64,000 nt of DNA from assembly GCA_037176725.1 (NCBI GenBank), contig JAZBRS010000029.1, forward strand, positions 43,162,001 to 43,226,000. The letters are read 5' to 3'. A program made the position numbers and the translations under genes. The DNA is from Posidonia oceanica (taxonomy: Eukaryota > Streptophyta > Magnoliopsida > Alismatales > Posidoniaceae). Under the pieces are notes generated by a model that was given only the letters and a program-made list of their open reading frames with translations, did not search any database and was not told the DNA's origin. Positions 43,662 to 54,500 of the stretch are shown here, in pieces. Every line of letters starts with the position of its first letter. Positions within the stretch are counted from its first letter, which is position 1.

Positions 43662-43666
43662 ATAGC
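43662..43666. repeat. Target-site duplication, left copy (ATAGC)
   Basis: ATAGC directly before the LTR terminus TGTAGTAATCCC. The identical five bases follow the other terminus at 49976. Confidence 0.9.
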
Positions 43667-43825
43667 TGTAGTAATCCCGATGATCAGATCGTCCATGCAC
43701 ACTGCAAGAAGCTCCCGTGCACCGATCAGAATCAGGCTCACTATAAGCGGCTATGTCCGAGGAGGAGGGCTCAACTCGAAAACACTTAAAACAGAGGAGA
43801 AAAGATAAGAAAAGAAGAAGATAAG

Positions 43826-43843
43826 ACAATTCAGAGTCGCCAC
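43826..43843 (-). other. Relic PBS-like sequence inside the solo LTR
   Basis: The minus strand reads TGGCGACTCTGAATTGTC, 160 bp before the LTR end. Confidence 0.7.
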
Positions 43844-44019
43844 CGTGTCTATTATCGGGAGACAAGGAAAACCGAGGGAAATGCATGAATTAACACGCAA
43901 AACCAAGCAAAGGATGCAATGCAAAGCAATGCAAGGGAAAACAAATGCAAATGAATGCAAATGAGATGACTCATGCCTAGGATAAGGGCAATATGGTCAT
44001 TGCGGGCCAAAAGACTGGG

Positions 44020-44292
44020 TAAGGACTCCTATTACATGCGGGGAAGGTGTTAGGCACCCCCGACACGCCCGAGAATCGGTCTTTCTAGGCTTACGCTCGC
44101 ATACGCAGGAGAATGCAGGTTTGAATGGCTAAATGCCAATGAATGCCTGAATGATTGCTCAAAGGTGTGCTCTAAGTGGTGGGATGCAATGCAGGAAAGT
44201 AAACGTGCAGTCTAAGTGCTCAGCAACGCTGTCTGTGTGCCGAACTGGTCGAAACCTAGCTCGTGAGAACTCCAGGCAGTAAGCATCACTGC
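44020..44292 (-). other. Solo LTR conserved block (double hairpin and GGTGCCTAA box)
   Basis: The minus strand carries GGCAGTGATGCTTACTGCC (6-bp stem, 7-nt loop) near 44275-44292 and GGGGTGCCTAACACCTTCCC near 44047-44066, as in E1, E2 and E4. Confidence 0.75.
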
Positions 44293-44389
44293 CCTATATG
44301 CAAATGCAGACGGAAAAGCAAAACGGTAGTAAAACCAAGCAGTGCAGGCCACATGCAAGAGAAAATGGCATAAAATGCACGAAACAATG

Positions 44390-45070
44390 CGAGAAATAGA
44401 AGCAGCACGCGAAACGGTGCAAGAAAACAAAATGGCACGCGAAACGGTCTGAGAAAGCAAAGCGAGCACGCAAAACGATACAGAAAACAGAGCAGCATGC
44501 GAAACAGTGCAAGAAAGCGAAGCGGGCATACAAAACGGTGCCAAAGACGAAGTGGGCACGCAAAACGGTGCCAAAGACGAAGCGGGCATGCAAAACGGTG
44601 CCAAAAGCAAAGCGGGCATGCAAAATGGTGCCAAAGACGAAGTGGGCACGTAAAACGGTGCCAAAGCAAAGCGTGCCTGCAAAATGGTGCCAAAAGCGAA
44701 GCAGGCATGCAAAATGGTGCCAAAGACGAAGCAGGCATGCAAAACGGTGCCAAAAACGAAGCGGGCACGCAAAACGGTGCCAAAAGCAAAGCGGGCATGC
44801 AAAACGGTGCCAAAGATGAAGCAGGTATGCAAAACGGTGCCAAAAGCAAAGCGGGCACGCAATATGGTGCCAAAAGCGAAGCGGGCAAGCAAAACAGTGC
44901 CAAAAGCAAAGCGGGCACGCAAAATGGTGCCAAAAGCGAAGCAGGCACGCAAAACAGTGTCAAAAGCGAAGCGGGCATGCAAAACGGTGCCGAAAGCAAA
45001 GTGGGCACGCAAAACGGTGCCAAAAGCAAAGCGGGCACGCAAAACGGTGCCAAAGCAGGTGAAATAAAAC
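44390..45070. repeat. Solo LTR minisatellite: 30-bp unit, about 18 regular copies plus decayed copies
   Basis: The regular part is 44530-45055. GGTGCC recurs at 30-bp steps, with the unit GGGCACGCAAAACGGTGCCA plus AAAGCAAAGC. Because the unit length is a multiple of three and lacks stops, long frames (up to 335 codons) appear on both strands. They are repeat artefacts. Confidence 0.92.
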
Positions 45071-48000
45071 ATCAACAAAGCCATGCAGATGCAGATGCAG
45101 ATGCAAAAAGAAAGAGTAGGAGAAGCAAAGGGGAGGTAAACAGCGTAAGTGTGAGAACGAGCGCCATTTAAGGACCGCGCAAAGTAGGTGTGAAAACGTA
45201 CAAAGGGGAAAGGAAGCAAGTGGAAAGATTACCACTGTTTTGTGACTGTTTCCCACCAAAGTATCCCACGATGTGTCTCGCACGCTGCCAAAAGCTCGCG
45301 ATACGATCGGATCGTGGAAAAGGGGGAAGAAAGTCGCAATTAGTGGTGAATCCAGGGGGAACGCAACACAAAGCACTGGGAGTACGCGAAAAGAGGAGAC
45401 AGAGTTGATAGATGAGAAGAGGAGGTCCTATTCTACATGCTCGAGAAATCAGAAAGCAAAAACTATGCATGGGATGCAAATGATGCACAAATGAATGCTG
45501 TGCAAGGGTTCAGGAGGACTTACCTTAGAAATCTGAAGCCTGATCTGAGAACTGCTTGGTCCATGCGGAAGAGCATTCCGCCGGGGTCGTCTAGGTAGCT
45601 TGATTGAGAAGATCCAATGGCCAGATCTGAAGATATCCGAGCTTCAAGGCAGAGGGGCTAGAACAGGGGAGAAGAATGGATCTAGGTGTACAAGAGGTCC
45701 TAGGGGTGTGCAAAACAAGTCCTCCCATGCAAATGGGAGCTAAGAATGCTCAAGTATGTGCAGGAATGCCAAATGCAAAGATGCATGAGTGCAATGCATG
45801 CAGAAATGCAAGAAAAGACTTAAGGATGATTTTTCAGAAAACTTGGGAACTTATGTGCAATTTTTGAGAAAGTGGGGGTCTAAATGCAAAGATTCTGAAA
45901 AGTTAGGAGGCTTTTATGCAAGGATTTTGAAAACTAGAGGGTCTGAGTGCAATTTTGCAAAATACAGGGTTCAAAATGCAATTTTACAAGGTAAACATGC
46001 ATTAGGATAAGTTTTGAAATCATATGGGGGATTAACATGCAATTTTGAAACATGCAGGGGTTGAAATGCAATTTTGTAAGCAAAACAGTGGTCTTAAATG
46101 GTCTGTGAATGCAAAGAGAGGGCCTATATGCAATTTTTAAATATGCAGGGTCTAAAATGCAATTTTATAAGTAAAAATATGCATTTAAATGAGTTTTATA
46201 AGCATGCAGAGGACCTATATGCAATTTTGAAACATGTAGGGTCTAAAATGCAATTTTATAAGCAAAAATATGCATTTAAATGAGTTTTATAAGCATGTAG
46301 AGGACCTATATGCAATTTTGAAACATGCAGGGTCTAAAATACAATTTTATAAGCAAAAATATGCATTTAAACACATGCTATGCATTAATGAAGGACCTAT
46401 GTGCAAAAATCAGAAAGTATGGGGGAAATAATGCAATGTAGTAAGAAAAATTGAAAAATAAATGCATAAGTTAACAGAACAGAGGACTAAAGTGCAAATG
46501 ATGAAAAAGATAGGGTTTAAAAATGCAATTTACTAAGGTAAAATTAAAGCAATAAATCAGATTATTAATTAAAGGACTAACATGCAAAAATGGAAAACCA
46601 AAGGGCCTAAACTAAAATAAACATTAAAAGAAAACACAACAGAAGGACCAACATGCAATTAGGCAATTTTTTAAGTTTTTCATGCAATTTAATAAGATTT
46701 AAATTCAGAATTAAATGAATCTTAAACAGAGGCAGGACTAGAATGTAATAAAGTAAAAACAGGAACTGAAAATGCAATTTAGTGGCAAAATAGCTAACTA
46801 ACAGAAAAATAACGCTACAGTAGAAAACCAGCGGCCATGGCACTGTAGCAAAAGCTATCAGTGGCCATGACCCGCGGAGGGAGGCTGCTGGAGACGCGCT
46901 GAAAGGTCGGCGACGTTCACTGGAGGCTGACGGACCTCAGAGCAGCGTCGGCGTGGCTTGGTGCTGCCTGGAGCAGGCCGGAGAACTAGACGGAGCTCTG
47001 CAGACTTGCTCGGAGGTGAAGCAAGCGATCGGCGCGTCGTCGTGGCATTCTGAAGCCACCGGAGTGATCCTGGAGTCGATGCGGAGCTTGGGCGATCCCT
47101 GGAAGCCGGTTCTACTCACAGAGCGGTGATTCCAGTCGTGGAGCTCGCTGGAGAAGACGAGATGACGACGGCGACGACTCGGCGGAAGAGAGGAGGAAAC
47201 ACTAAACTAAAAGGCGGAAAAGCACGAGAGGAGAAAAACTAGACTACAGGAGAAGAGTGGTACCTTTTCGCAGGCTGAAGTGTCCCCCCGACGTAGGTGG
47301 GTTCTGCAGATGCTGGCAGTGGTCGTCCGGAGACTGTAGGTGTTGTCGACGGCTCGGGAGTGCTGGGATCCACTCAGTGACGTGCTCTGATGCTTTCTGG
47401 ACGTCTGGAGCGAAGCTTCGCGGCCCGGAGGAAGATTTTGCTTCTGTGGGTGCTGCAGGAGCTGCCGGAGATGGGGGGAGGTGTCCGTTGCTCTCCGGAT
47501 CGATTGGAGGGTTCCGGCGAGCTTCTGGAGGGTTCGTGAGTGTGTGTGGATGCTTAGGAGGGCTGGTGGAGGGCTGGAGAGGGAGATTGATCGCTGAGTG
47601 ATTTTCTGGTAGAAAATGTGCTAAGTGTTTGTTGTGAGGGATTTGGTCTGTGAGGGAGGGGATTGCTAATGGTTTGGTGGGTCTGGGAGGTGGGATTCTG
47701 GTGAGTTGCAGGGTGGAGTTTGGAGGGATTTGTGGGTCTGTGGTGCTTGGAATTTTGCGAGGAGGGGGTGTTGGGTTCTGCTGTGTTTTCAGGGTGATGG
47801 AGGGTGAATTAGAGGTGGTTTGGTCGTGGAATGGAAGGACTGAAGTGCTGGATGTTTGGGTGGATTTGGGGGAGGAATTAGGAGAAGTTTGAGGGCTGTT
47901 GGATGCTCTAGTGTGAATGAAAGGGAAGAAGAGGAAGAGGGTTTGATTTCAGTGGGAAGAAGAGGGAGTTCTGGGTGGCTTCTGGGCTCTGGGTGCTCTC

Positions 48001-49975
48001 TCTCTCCCGGATGACAAAAGGCGAAAGAAGGAGGAGATTGCTGGGGGTTTTAAGCAGCTGCTGAGGAGTAGTGAAGCGCGCTGGATTTTGAAAATCCTCC
48101 ACCAGTAGGAGTAGCAGCTGGCAGCAGCAAGGACGACCGAAGGCGACGGGCATTAATTGGCCCCCGGAAGACCTACTGAGACGCGAGAGAGGAAGATGAG
48201 CTGGAGGCTGAGGTGATCGGGAGGGAGAAGAGAAATCAAATTTTTTTGAAGAGGAGAGGGAGACTGGCGGGAGGGGAACTGTGGAGGAAGAAGAAGAAGA
48301 AGGAACGAAGAAGAGGAAGAAGGTGGACTGCGGGCCGAGCTTCGCGCGAAAGAAAAAAAAGAAAGGAAGAAGGAAGGAGGGGAACGGGCCGGACTGGGCC
48401 CAGGAAAAAAGAAAGAAAAAAATAGAAAGAAAGGAAGAAAGGAAGAAAGGGAAAAGAAGAGGGGAAAGAAGAAGGAAATAAAAAAGATAAAAATAAAATA
48501 AAAATAAAAATTGAAAAGCTTTTTAGAATAGTTGTGCTTAACGTTAGGACTTTGATTAAGTTTTTTTGTGGTTGTTTTTAATTGGTTAATTAGGTTTAAA
48601 GAGATTTAGTTTTGATTAGGGTTTTTAGGGTTTTCTTTGTTTTTGATTTGTTTTTGATTTTGTTTAAATGTTTGTTAAGTCTTTTAAGTTGTTTTTTAAT
48701 TATGTTTTTCTTGTTAAATACTTGGGATGTTAATTAAGATTTTTTAAAGTTTGTTTTTAGATTAATTAGGGTGAGTTTTAGATTTTTGATTTTTGATTTT
48801 AGCCTTTTTTTCTTAAGTCTTCTTTGATTTGTTTTTGATTTTTGTTTGTTAAGTTCTTTTAATATATATTTTTTTTTTAGTTAAGTTTTTAATTAAGCGT
48901 TTTTAGATTTTTGATTGTTTGTTTTTATTTTTTAATTAAGTTTTCAAATTGTTTCTTTTTAGGATTGTTAAGTTTCTCTTTTTCTTAAGTAGTTGTCTTA
49001 ATGTTTTCTTAATTGTTTTCTTTCTCCTTGGGATTTGTTTTTGATTATTTTTAGTAGGGTTTTTACCTTTGCTTGTTTTGATTACATTTTGGTTTTTTTC
49101 CTTGGTTTTACAGCATTTTCTTTTTGTTTGTTTTGCATTTTTAAGTTGCATTCTTAGTTTTCCATTTTAGCTAGATTTAGTTGGGTTTTGGTTTTTAATT
49201 GTTTGTTTAATGTCTTTAATTATTTCTTTTAGGGTTTTGGTTTGTTTTTCTTTTGTTTTACAGTTTTTAGAGGTTTTTAAGGATTTTTTAGGGATTTAGT
49301 GGAAGAGAGGAAAGGAGAAGAAAAGGGAAGAAGAAAAAGGAGAAATGAGGGAATAAAGATGAAAGAGAGGAGTGGAGAGAAAATAATTTTTTGAAAGCCA
49401 AAGAAAATGTTAAAAATAAGATAAAAATATAAATAAGATTCAGAAGAGATAGATGCACAAGGGGGCCCACAGCCAGGCAAGAAGAAGGGAGAGAAGGGGG
49501 TGAAAAGAAGGAGGATAATCAGGAGAGAGAAAAGAATAATCTAGGAGAGAGAAAAGGATAATTTGGGTAAATGAAGGGGTTAGGGGTTTTGAAAAGAGTT
49601 GAAATTTGGGGAGTGTGTGGCCTAGGGTTTCTAGTGTTAGACCTAGGGTTTTGGTTTGGTTTTGGGAAAGTTTTGGAAGGGCTTTGAGGTGTAGACAAAG
49701 GGTAGTTTTACCTAGGTTTTCTAGGGTTTTTGGAAGTGGTTTTGGTTTGAAAATTTTGAGGGTTCTTGGGTAGGTTTGCTAAGTTGGGAATGGTGAGTTT
49801 TCCTATGGTTTTGGGTAGTTTTTTGGGCTTGGGAAAGGGGTGTAATTCTAGGTTAAGTTTGGGCTAGTTTTGGAGAGAAGGATGAAAAGGATTGTGTAGG
49901 TTTGGACCTAGATTTGAATCTAGAAGCTACCAGGAGATTCCAATTGATCAAGCCTGTCAAAATGGGGTGTCAACA

Positions 49976-49980
49976 ATAGC
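49976..49980. repeat. Target-site duplication, right copy (ATAGC)
   Basis: Follows CAACA at the LTR terminus. Removing the LTR and one copy rejoins the RT reading HGY with IVS. Confidence 0.9.
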
Positions 49981-50679
49981 CATGGAGCTTTCCAGATGAT
50001 ACGCCGAAGACGCATTTGTTGGGATTGAGCCTGAGCTTGTAGCGTCTAAGACGGTCGAATAGCTTCTTCAGGCAGGTGAGATGATCTTCGGACTCTTGAG
50101 ACTTGGCAATCATGTCATCCACATAGACCTCCATTTCTTGGTGCATCAGGTCGTGGAACAGAGCAGTCATTGCCCTTTGATAAGTTGCCCCAGCATTCTT
50201 CAATCCGAAAGGCATTACTCTGTAGTAGAAGACTCCCTGGGGGGTGATGAAAGATGTCTTTTCCATATCTTCTTCTGCCATTCTGATCTGGTTATAGCCT
50301 GGAAAGCCGTCCATGAAGGATAGCATCTTATGGCCTGCTGTATTGTCGACCAGGACGTCTATGTGCGGTAGAGGGAAATCGTCCTTGGGACTCACCTTGT
50401 TCAGGTCCCTGTAGTCGATGCACATGCGAACCCGGCCGTCTTTCTTAGGCATTAGCACAACATTTGCAAGCCATTTCGGGTATAGGACGACTTTGAGGAA
50501 GCTGACATTGTGCTGCTTCATGATTTCGTCTTTTATCAACAACAGCCACTGTGATCGCCATCTTCTGAGTTCCTGCTTAACTGGCTTCACATCTAGATTC
50601 AGTGGTAGCGTGTGTACCACTATCTCAACATCGAGGCCTACCATGTCATCGTATCTCTAAGCGAAAATGGCTGCGTATT
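49976..50679 (-). pseudogene. E3 reverse transcriptase, N-terminal part
   Basis: Clear Ty3/Gypsy RT: MVGLDVEIVVHTLPL, KKDGRVRMCIDYRDLNKVSP, DDFPLPHIDVLVDNTAGH, FMDGFPGYNQIRMAEEDMEK, VMPFGLKNAGATYQRAM and the catalytic VYVDDMIAKS. The polymerase Asp pair is therefore intact here. A TAG lies upstream of RYDDMVGLD, where E4 has Trp (FAWSYEDMVGLD). It ends at the solo LTR after GKLHGY and resumes at 43661. The right end is cut by E4 at 50680. Confidence 0.92.
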
Positions 50680-51297
50680 TGTAGACACCCCACTTTAGCC
50701 AAGGGGTCTCAGCTAGCTGGGAACACTCTGGGAACACTCTGGGAGCACTCTGGAATTGGTTCTGAGGTCTGGTAGCTCACCCTCCTTCAACCCTAAACCT
50801 TCTCCCATTCCAAGACCAATATCATTCCCCAAAACCAAACCTTCAAACCAAACCCAAACCCTCCTTAAACCTCAAACCCTGAACCTTCAAAAAACCCTCC
50901 AAAAATCTCTTTTAAAACCCTAGAAAATCCTAGGTTAAACCCTAGGTTAAAACTTAGAAGCCCTAGGTCACACACATGCAAAACCCCCCTCCAAACCCAA
51001 GCCTTTCACCTTCTTTCTCTTCTGATTATCCTTTTCTCTCTCTTGATTATCCTTTTTCTCTCTCCTGATTATTCTTTTCTCTCTCCTCCTTATCCTCCTT
51101 CTTTTCCTCTCCCTTTTTCCCCTTTTCTTGCTCCCCAATGGGCCCACCTTATTCTCCTCTCTTCCATCTATTTTATCCTTATTTTATTTTATTTTTATCC
51201 TATCCCATGCTTATTCAATCTTTAATCTCTTTTCCTCCCTTCTTCTCTTTCTTTATTTCCTTCTTCCTTTCTTTCTCTCTTTTCCCACCACACCAAA

Positions 51298-51427
51298 CAT
51301 CAAAACCCTAAACCCTAAACCCTACAACCCTCAACACTAAAACCTTAAACCCTAAACCCTACAACATCTAAATCCAAAGCCCTAAACCCTAAACCCTACA
51401 ACTCTAAACCCTAAACCCTAAACTCTA
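51298..51427. repeat. Telomere-type CCCTAAA repeats in the E4 LTR
   Basis: Short perfect runs of AAACCCTAAACCCT alternate with variants (ACCCTACAAC, AACTCTA). The same words continue after the U6 copy to about 51615. The setting is an LTR, so this need not mark a former chromosome end. Confidence 0.8.
51413..51427. repeat. Target-site duplication left of the U6 copy
   Basis: AAACCCTAAACTCTA, identical to 51541-51555. The ACTCTA variant makes the match more than chance telomere-repeat similarity. Confidence 0.75.
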
Positions 51428-51529
51428 GTCTCTTCGGAGACATCTGATAAAATTGTAACGATACAGAGAAGATTAGCATGGACCCTGCGCAAGGATGACA
51501 CGCACAAATCGAGAAATGGTCCAATTTTT
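51428..51529 (+). pseudogene. U6: U6 snRNA retropseudogene
   Basis: Full-length U6-like sequence of 102 bases: the 5' stem-loop GTCTCTTCGGAGAC, ACGATACAGAGAAGATTAGC with the ACAGAGA box, the AGC region, GATGACACGCA, and a 3' GGTCCAATTTTT. U6 pairs with U4 and U2 in the spliceosome. Against the plant U6 I remember, it has about eight changes, including a compensated pair in the 5' stem (C to T, G to A). It is followed by an A-rich tail (51530-51540) and flanked by 15-bp direct repeats, and CCCTAAA repeats stand where a promoter should be. I therefore call it a LINE-type retrocopy, not a gene. Confidence 0.88.
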
Positions 51530-51540
51530 AAAGAAAAAAA

Positions 51541-51555
51541 AAACCCTAAACTCTA
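51541..51555. repeat. Target-site duplication right of the U6 copy
   Basis: AAACCCTAAACTCTA directly after the A-rich tail. Confidence 0.75.
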
Positions 51556-54500
51556 AACCCTACAACACTTTAACCTAATCCACCCAAGACTCCAAAGCCC
51601 TAAAACCCTAAACCCTAATCAAGGCCCTAATAAAATCCTAATCAAGACCCTAAAAAACTTAAAACCCTAATCCATGCAAACTCAAGTCACAACTACAACC
51701 TAATTAAATCTAACCAAGGCCTTAAGCCCATTTAAAATCAAAGCCCATCTTCAAACCTAATTAAGAACTAAAACCAATTTGAAGTTAACAATTAAAGACA
51801 AAACCCACTTAAACAAATCAAAACTCATTTAAATTTAAAACTAACCAAAGTCACACATCCAAACTCATTAAAAAACAAACTAAACCCCTAAACCCCATTT
51901 TAAGAAATCCTAAAACCCATTTAAAGCACAAAATCAATTTTAACTTGAATTTAATCAATTTAAACAATCAACAACAAAATCCATTTAAACCAAATCAAAC
52001 CTAATCCAATTAAAAACAAAGCAAAAATCCTAATCAAGCCCAAGGCCCACTAAGCCCTTTTTCTTTTTTTCTTTTTTCCTTTTTCTTCTTTTCTTCTTCT
52101 CCTTATTTCTTCTTTTTCTTCTTCTTTTTTCCTTTCTTTCTTTTCCTCTTTTCCTCCCCCTTTTTCAAGCCGGCCCAAGCCCACAGCATCTCCTCCTTTT
52201 TCTTCTTTTTTCACTCCTTCCCTCTCCCACCCACTCTCCTCCAAAAAACCAGCTTTCACCTCCTCTACATCCACCCATTCTCACCCAAAAATTGAACCCA
52301 AGCTCACCCAAGAATCAAACCCAACCCAGCTCACCAAAATCCACACCTCACCAGCACCCATTCTCACCCAAACCCCTCTACAGACCGGCACCCATTCAAA
52401 CCCAAACCACCTGCAGAACCCAAACCCAAAGCTCACCCAAAGCCAAGCAAAACCAGCACCTAAACCCCAATCTCTCGGACCCAGACCAACATCACCTCTT
52501 CCCTAGAACAAAACCAATCTCATAAGCACCTAAACCTCCCCAAAAACAGCACCCAACACCTACAGAACCAAGCTCACCCAACAGAACCCAATTCTCTCCC
52601 AAACCAGAATCCCAGCAAACCAACACCTCCCCTCTCCCTCAGACTGAACCTAGACCACCCTCTCGAACCCATCTCCTCCCTCAGATCGGACCCAAGCCCC
52701 CAGCAAACCCACAGCTCACCACAGACCTCTTCTAGCTCATTTCAATCCAACACCATTAACTCCCTCTTGATGCCCTCACGACTTCTGTGGTCAGCCTCGA
52801 TCCTAGCCACCCTCCCAATGGTCACAGCCACCTCTCTAGCTCGCGTCACCACCGTCCAGCCTCGCCCCTCACCCGCTGAGACTGCCACAGCCTAGAGCAA
52901 GCCAGAATCTTCGGTTTGAGCAACGACTTCGTTGCTCAAGCCTCTGCCACCTATCCAGACCTCGAGCCACTCCCCTTCTCGTGCCCAATAGCCCCCAATT
53001 GCCCGCGCGAGCCCTGTGCCTCCTGACATCCACTTTTGACCCAAAAGCACCCAAACAAAACCAGGAGAATTCCCACCGTTGCAGACCATCACACCCAATT
53101 CTGAGAGCACCGAGAGCCTCCTGTGAGTCCCCTCGAGCGAACCCAAGCCTCCCCACCGCTTCCAGAGCCCTGGAGCACCTAGACGACCCTCGGCACCCAC
53201 TTGTTCTAGTGTTGAGAACACCTCTAGGCCCGGCGCAGCATAGCCGTTCCCTCTCCGTCTAGGAAGCTCCGCACTGATCCCACGAGCACGCCAGACCTAT
53301 CGCTAAGCTCCACGGCCGCTCCAGCAGCTCCCTCCGCTTCTGTCTCAGAGCTCCGATCGTCCTCACGTCACCAGCCCGCTCCGGACAGCACCACAGGTAA
53401 ACTCCTTTCACGGGGGGTTCACCTGATCCCCCTCTTGCTTCCGAGCCCTTTGCCTTAGCTTTCTGTTACCTGTGCTTCTCTCCTGAAGTTGCCGAACTTC
53501 TCGTCTTCTCCGGCAACGTCGCCGGATCACGCAGAGCTCCGCCGCTTCTGCGAATGCATGATATGGTAGCGGCCGTTTTATTTTACTTTCGTTTGATTTA
53601 CATTACAGTTAAATACATTAGTTTCTTATATTTACATGCTAGTCCTTCATTTATTTATTTTACTGTGCTTGTATATAGTTTGCTTATTTATTTCAGTTCT
53701 CAAATCATGCTGATATTGCTGTATGCCCCCTGATCTTTTAATTTCTTGCACATAGGTCCTCTGTTATGTTAAATACCATGTGTTTGTTTAGTCTTTTTGT
53801 AGCTTAGCCCTTGCATTCATTATATCTGCAATTTAGTCCTATTTCAATTAATGTTTCATTTAATCTCTAAGTTAACTGCATGCAACATTAATAAAAAGTG
53901 CTCCTGTTTTGTTTATTTGCTTTCTGGTCCCTCTGTGTGCTGTAGTTTTTGGCCATTTGCATCCATCCCCTTGCACTTACCCATATTTGCATTTAGATCC
54001 TCCACAGTTCATCTTTCATTTATTTTCTTTTCTTATCATATTGCATTGCTTGAAACTACCTTAGTTTTAGATTATTGCATCTAGGTCCACAGAGCATGCA
54101 TCCTTCATTCCTTTTTCTGTTTTAAAACTGCAAAAAAGCCCCTGGGTTTTCTTTATTTACACTTGGGTCCCTCTATGCTGTGGAATGTATATGCTTTCTT
54201 TTTGCAGAAAAGCCCCTTGTTTTATTTTTATTGCATAGAGGTCCCTCCTTGAATTGCTATGTCTGTGTGGTTTTCTTGGCTTTGCATTTCAGCCCAATGG
54301 TTTCTCATATTTGCAGATTGGTCCTCCTTCTTGTTTTACAAGAGGTTTTGATTTCTTTTGGACTTGCATTTTAGTCTTGATTTTTATTTTAATGGCATTT
54401 GGGTCCTTTGTACATGAGCTGTAGCATGTTTTTGGGTTTTTCTTGGACTTTCTGTTTAGTCTAGAGGTTTTTATTTTTTGCTTTCAGGTCTTTCTAAGCT

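Larger units (their letters stand above)
43667..49975 (-). repeat. Solo LTR of an Ogre/Tat-like element inserted in E3 RT
   Basis: 6309 bp. On the minus strand it starts TGTTGACACCCCATTTTG at 49975 and ends GGGATTACTACA at 43667, flanked by ATAGC on both sides, with no internal region. Such solo LTRs arise by recombination between the two LTRs of a full element. It is a different family from E1 and E2 but has the same internal order: minisatellite (44390-45070), double hairpin, GGGGTGCCTAACACC block and relic PBS. Plus-strand 48540-49300 is AT-rich with TTAGGG-like words and 46380-46800 has GCAATTT-type words, as in the E1 LTR. A possible splice donor (minus TTTCTAAGGTAAGTCC) is near 45525. 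Confidence 0.93.
38548..50679 (-). mobile_element. E3: oldest Ogre/Tat-like element, interrupted by E2, a solo LTR and E4
   Basis: What remains is a PMD-like gene (38548-39671, plus strand), a spacer, integrase, archaeal-type RNase H, RT-linked RNase H and RT, the pol parts all on the minus strand. E2 cuts it at 38548, the solo LTR splits RT (43667-49975), and E4 cuts it at 50680. Its LTRs, gag and protease are outside the window. Multiple stops and frameshifts in every domain fit its being the oldest layer. Membership of the PMD-like gene in the same element is inferred from contiguity and from the shared spacer with E1. Confidence 0.85.

Noticed and set aside
44212..45219. Long overlapping frames (up to 335 codons) on both strands
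   Set aside because: They run through the 30-bp minisatellite. A stop-free unit with length divisible by three opens several frames, and no domain is present.
48213..48481. Lys/Arg/Glu-rich small proteins (also 2459-2731, 21413-21655, 23831-24022)
   Set aside because: They come from purine-rich LTR tracts, have no homology beyond the LTR repeats, and sit in the same place in each copy.
50675..50679. GTATT as a confirmed E4 target-site duplication
   Set aside because: Only one side is in the window, so duplication cannot be shown.
51428..51529. Functional U6 snRNA gene
   Set aside because: No USE or TATA at the usual upstream distance; CCCTAAA repeats are there instead. The A-tail, direct repeats and substitutions in conserved bases point to a retrocopy.
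51298..51615. Interstitial telomere or chromosome-end fusion
   Set aside because: The repeats are short, interrupted and inside an LTR with clear termini, and TTTAGGG-like words also occur in the other LTRs.
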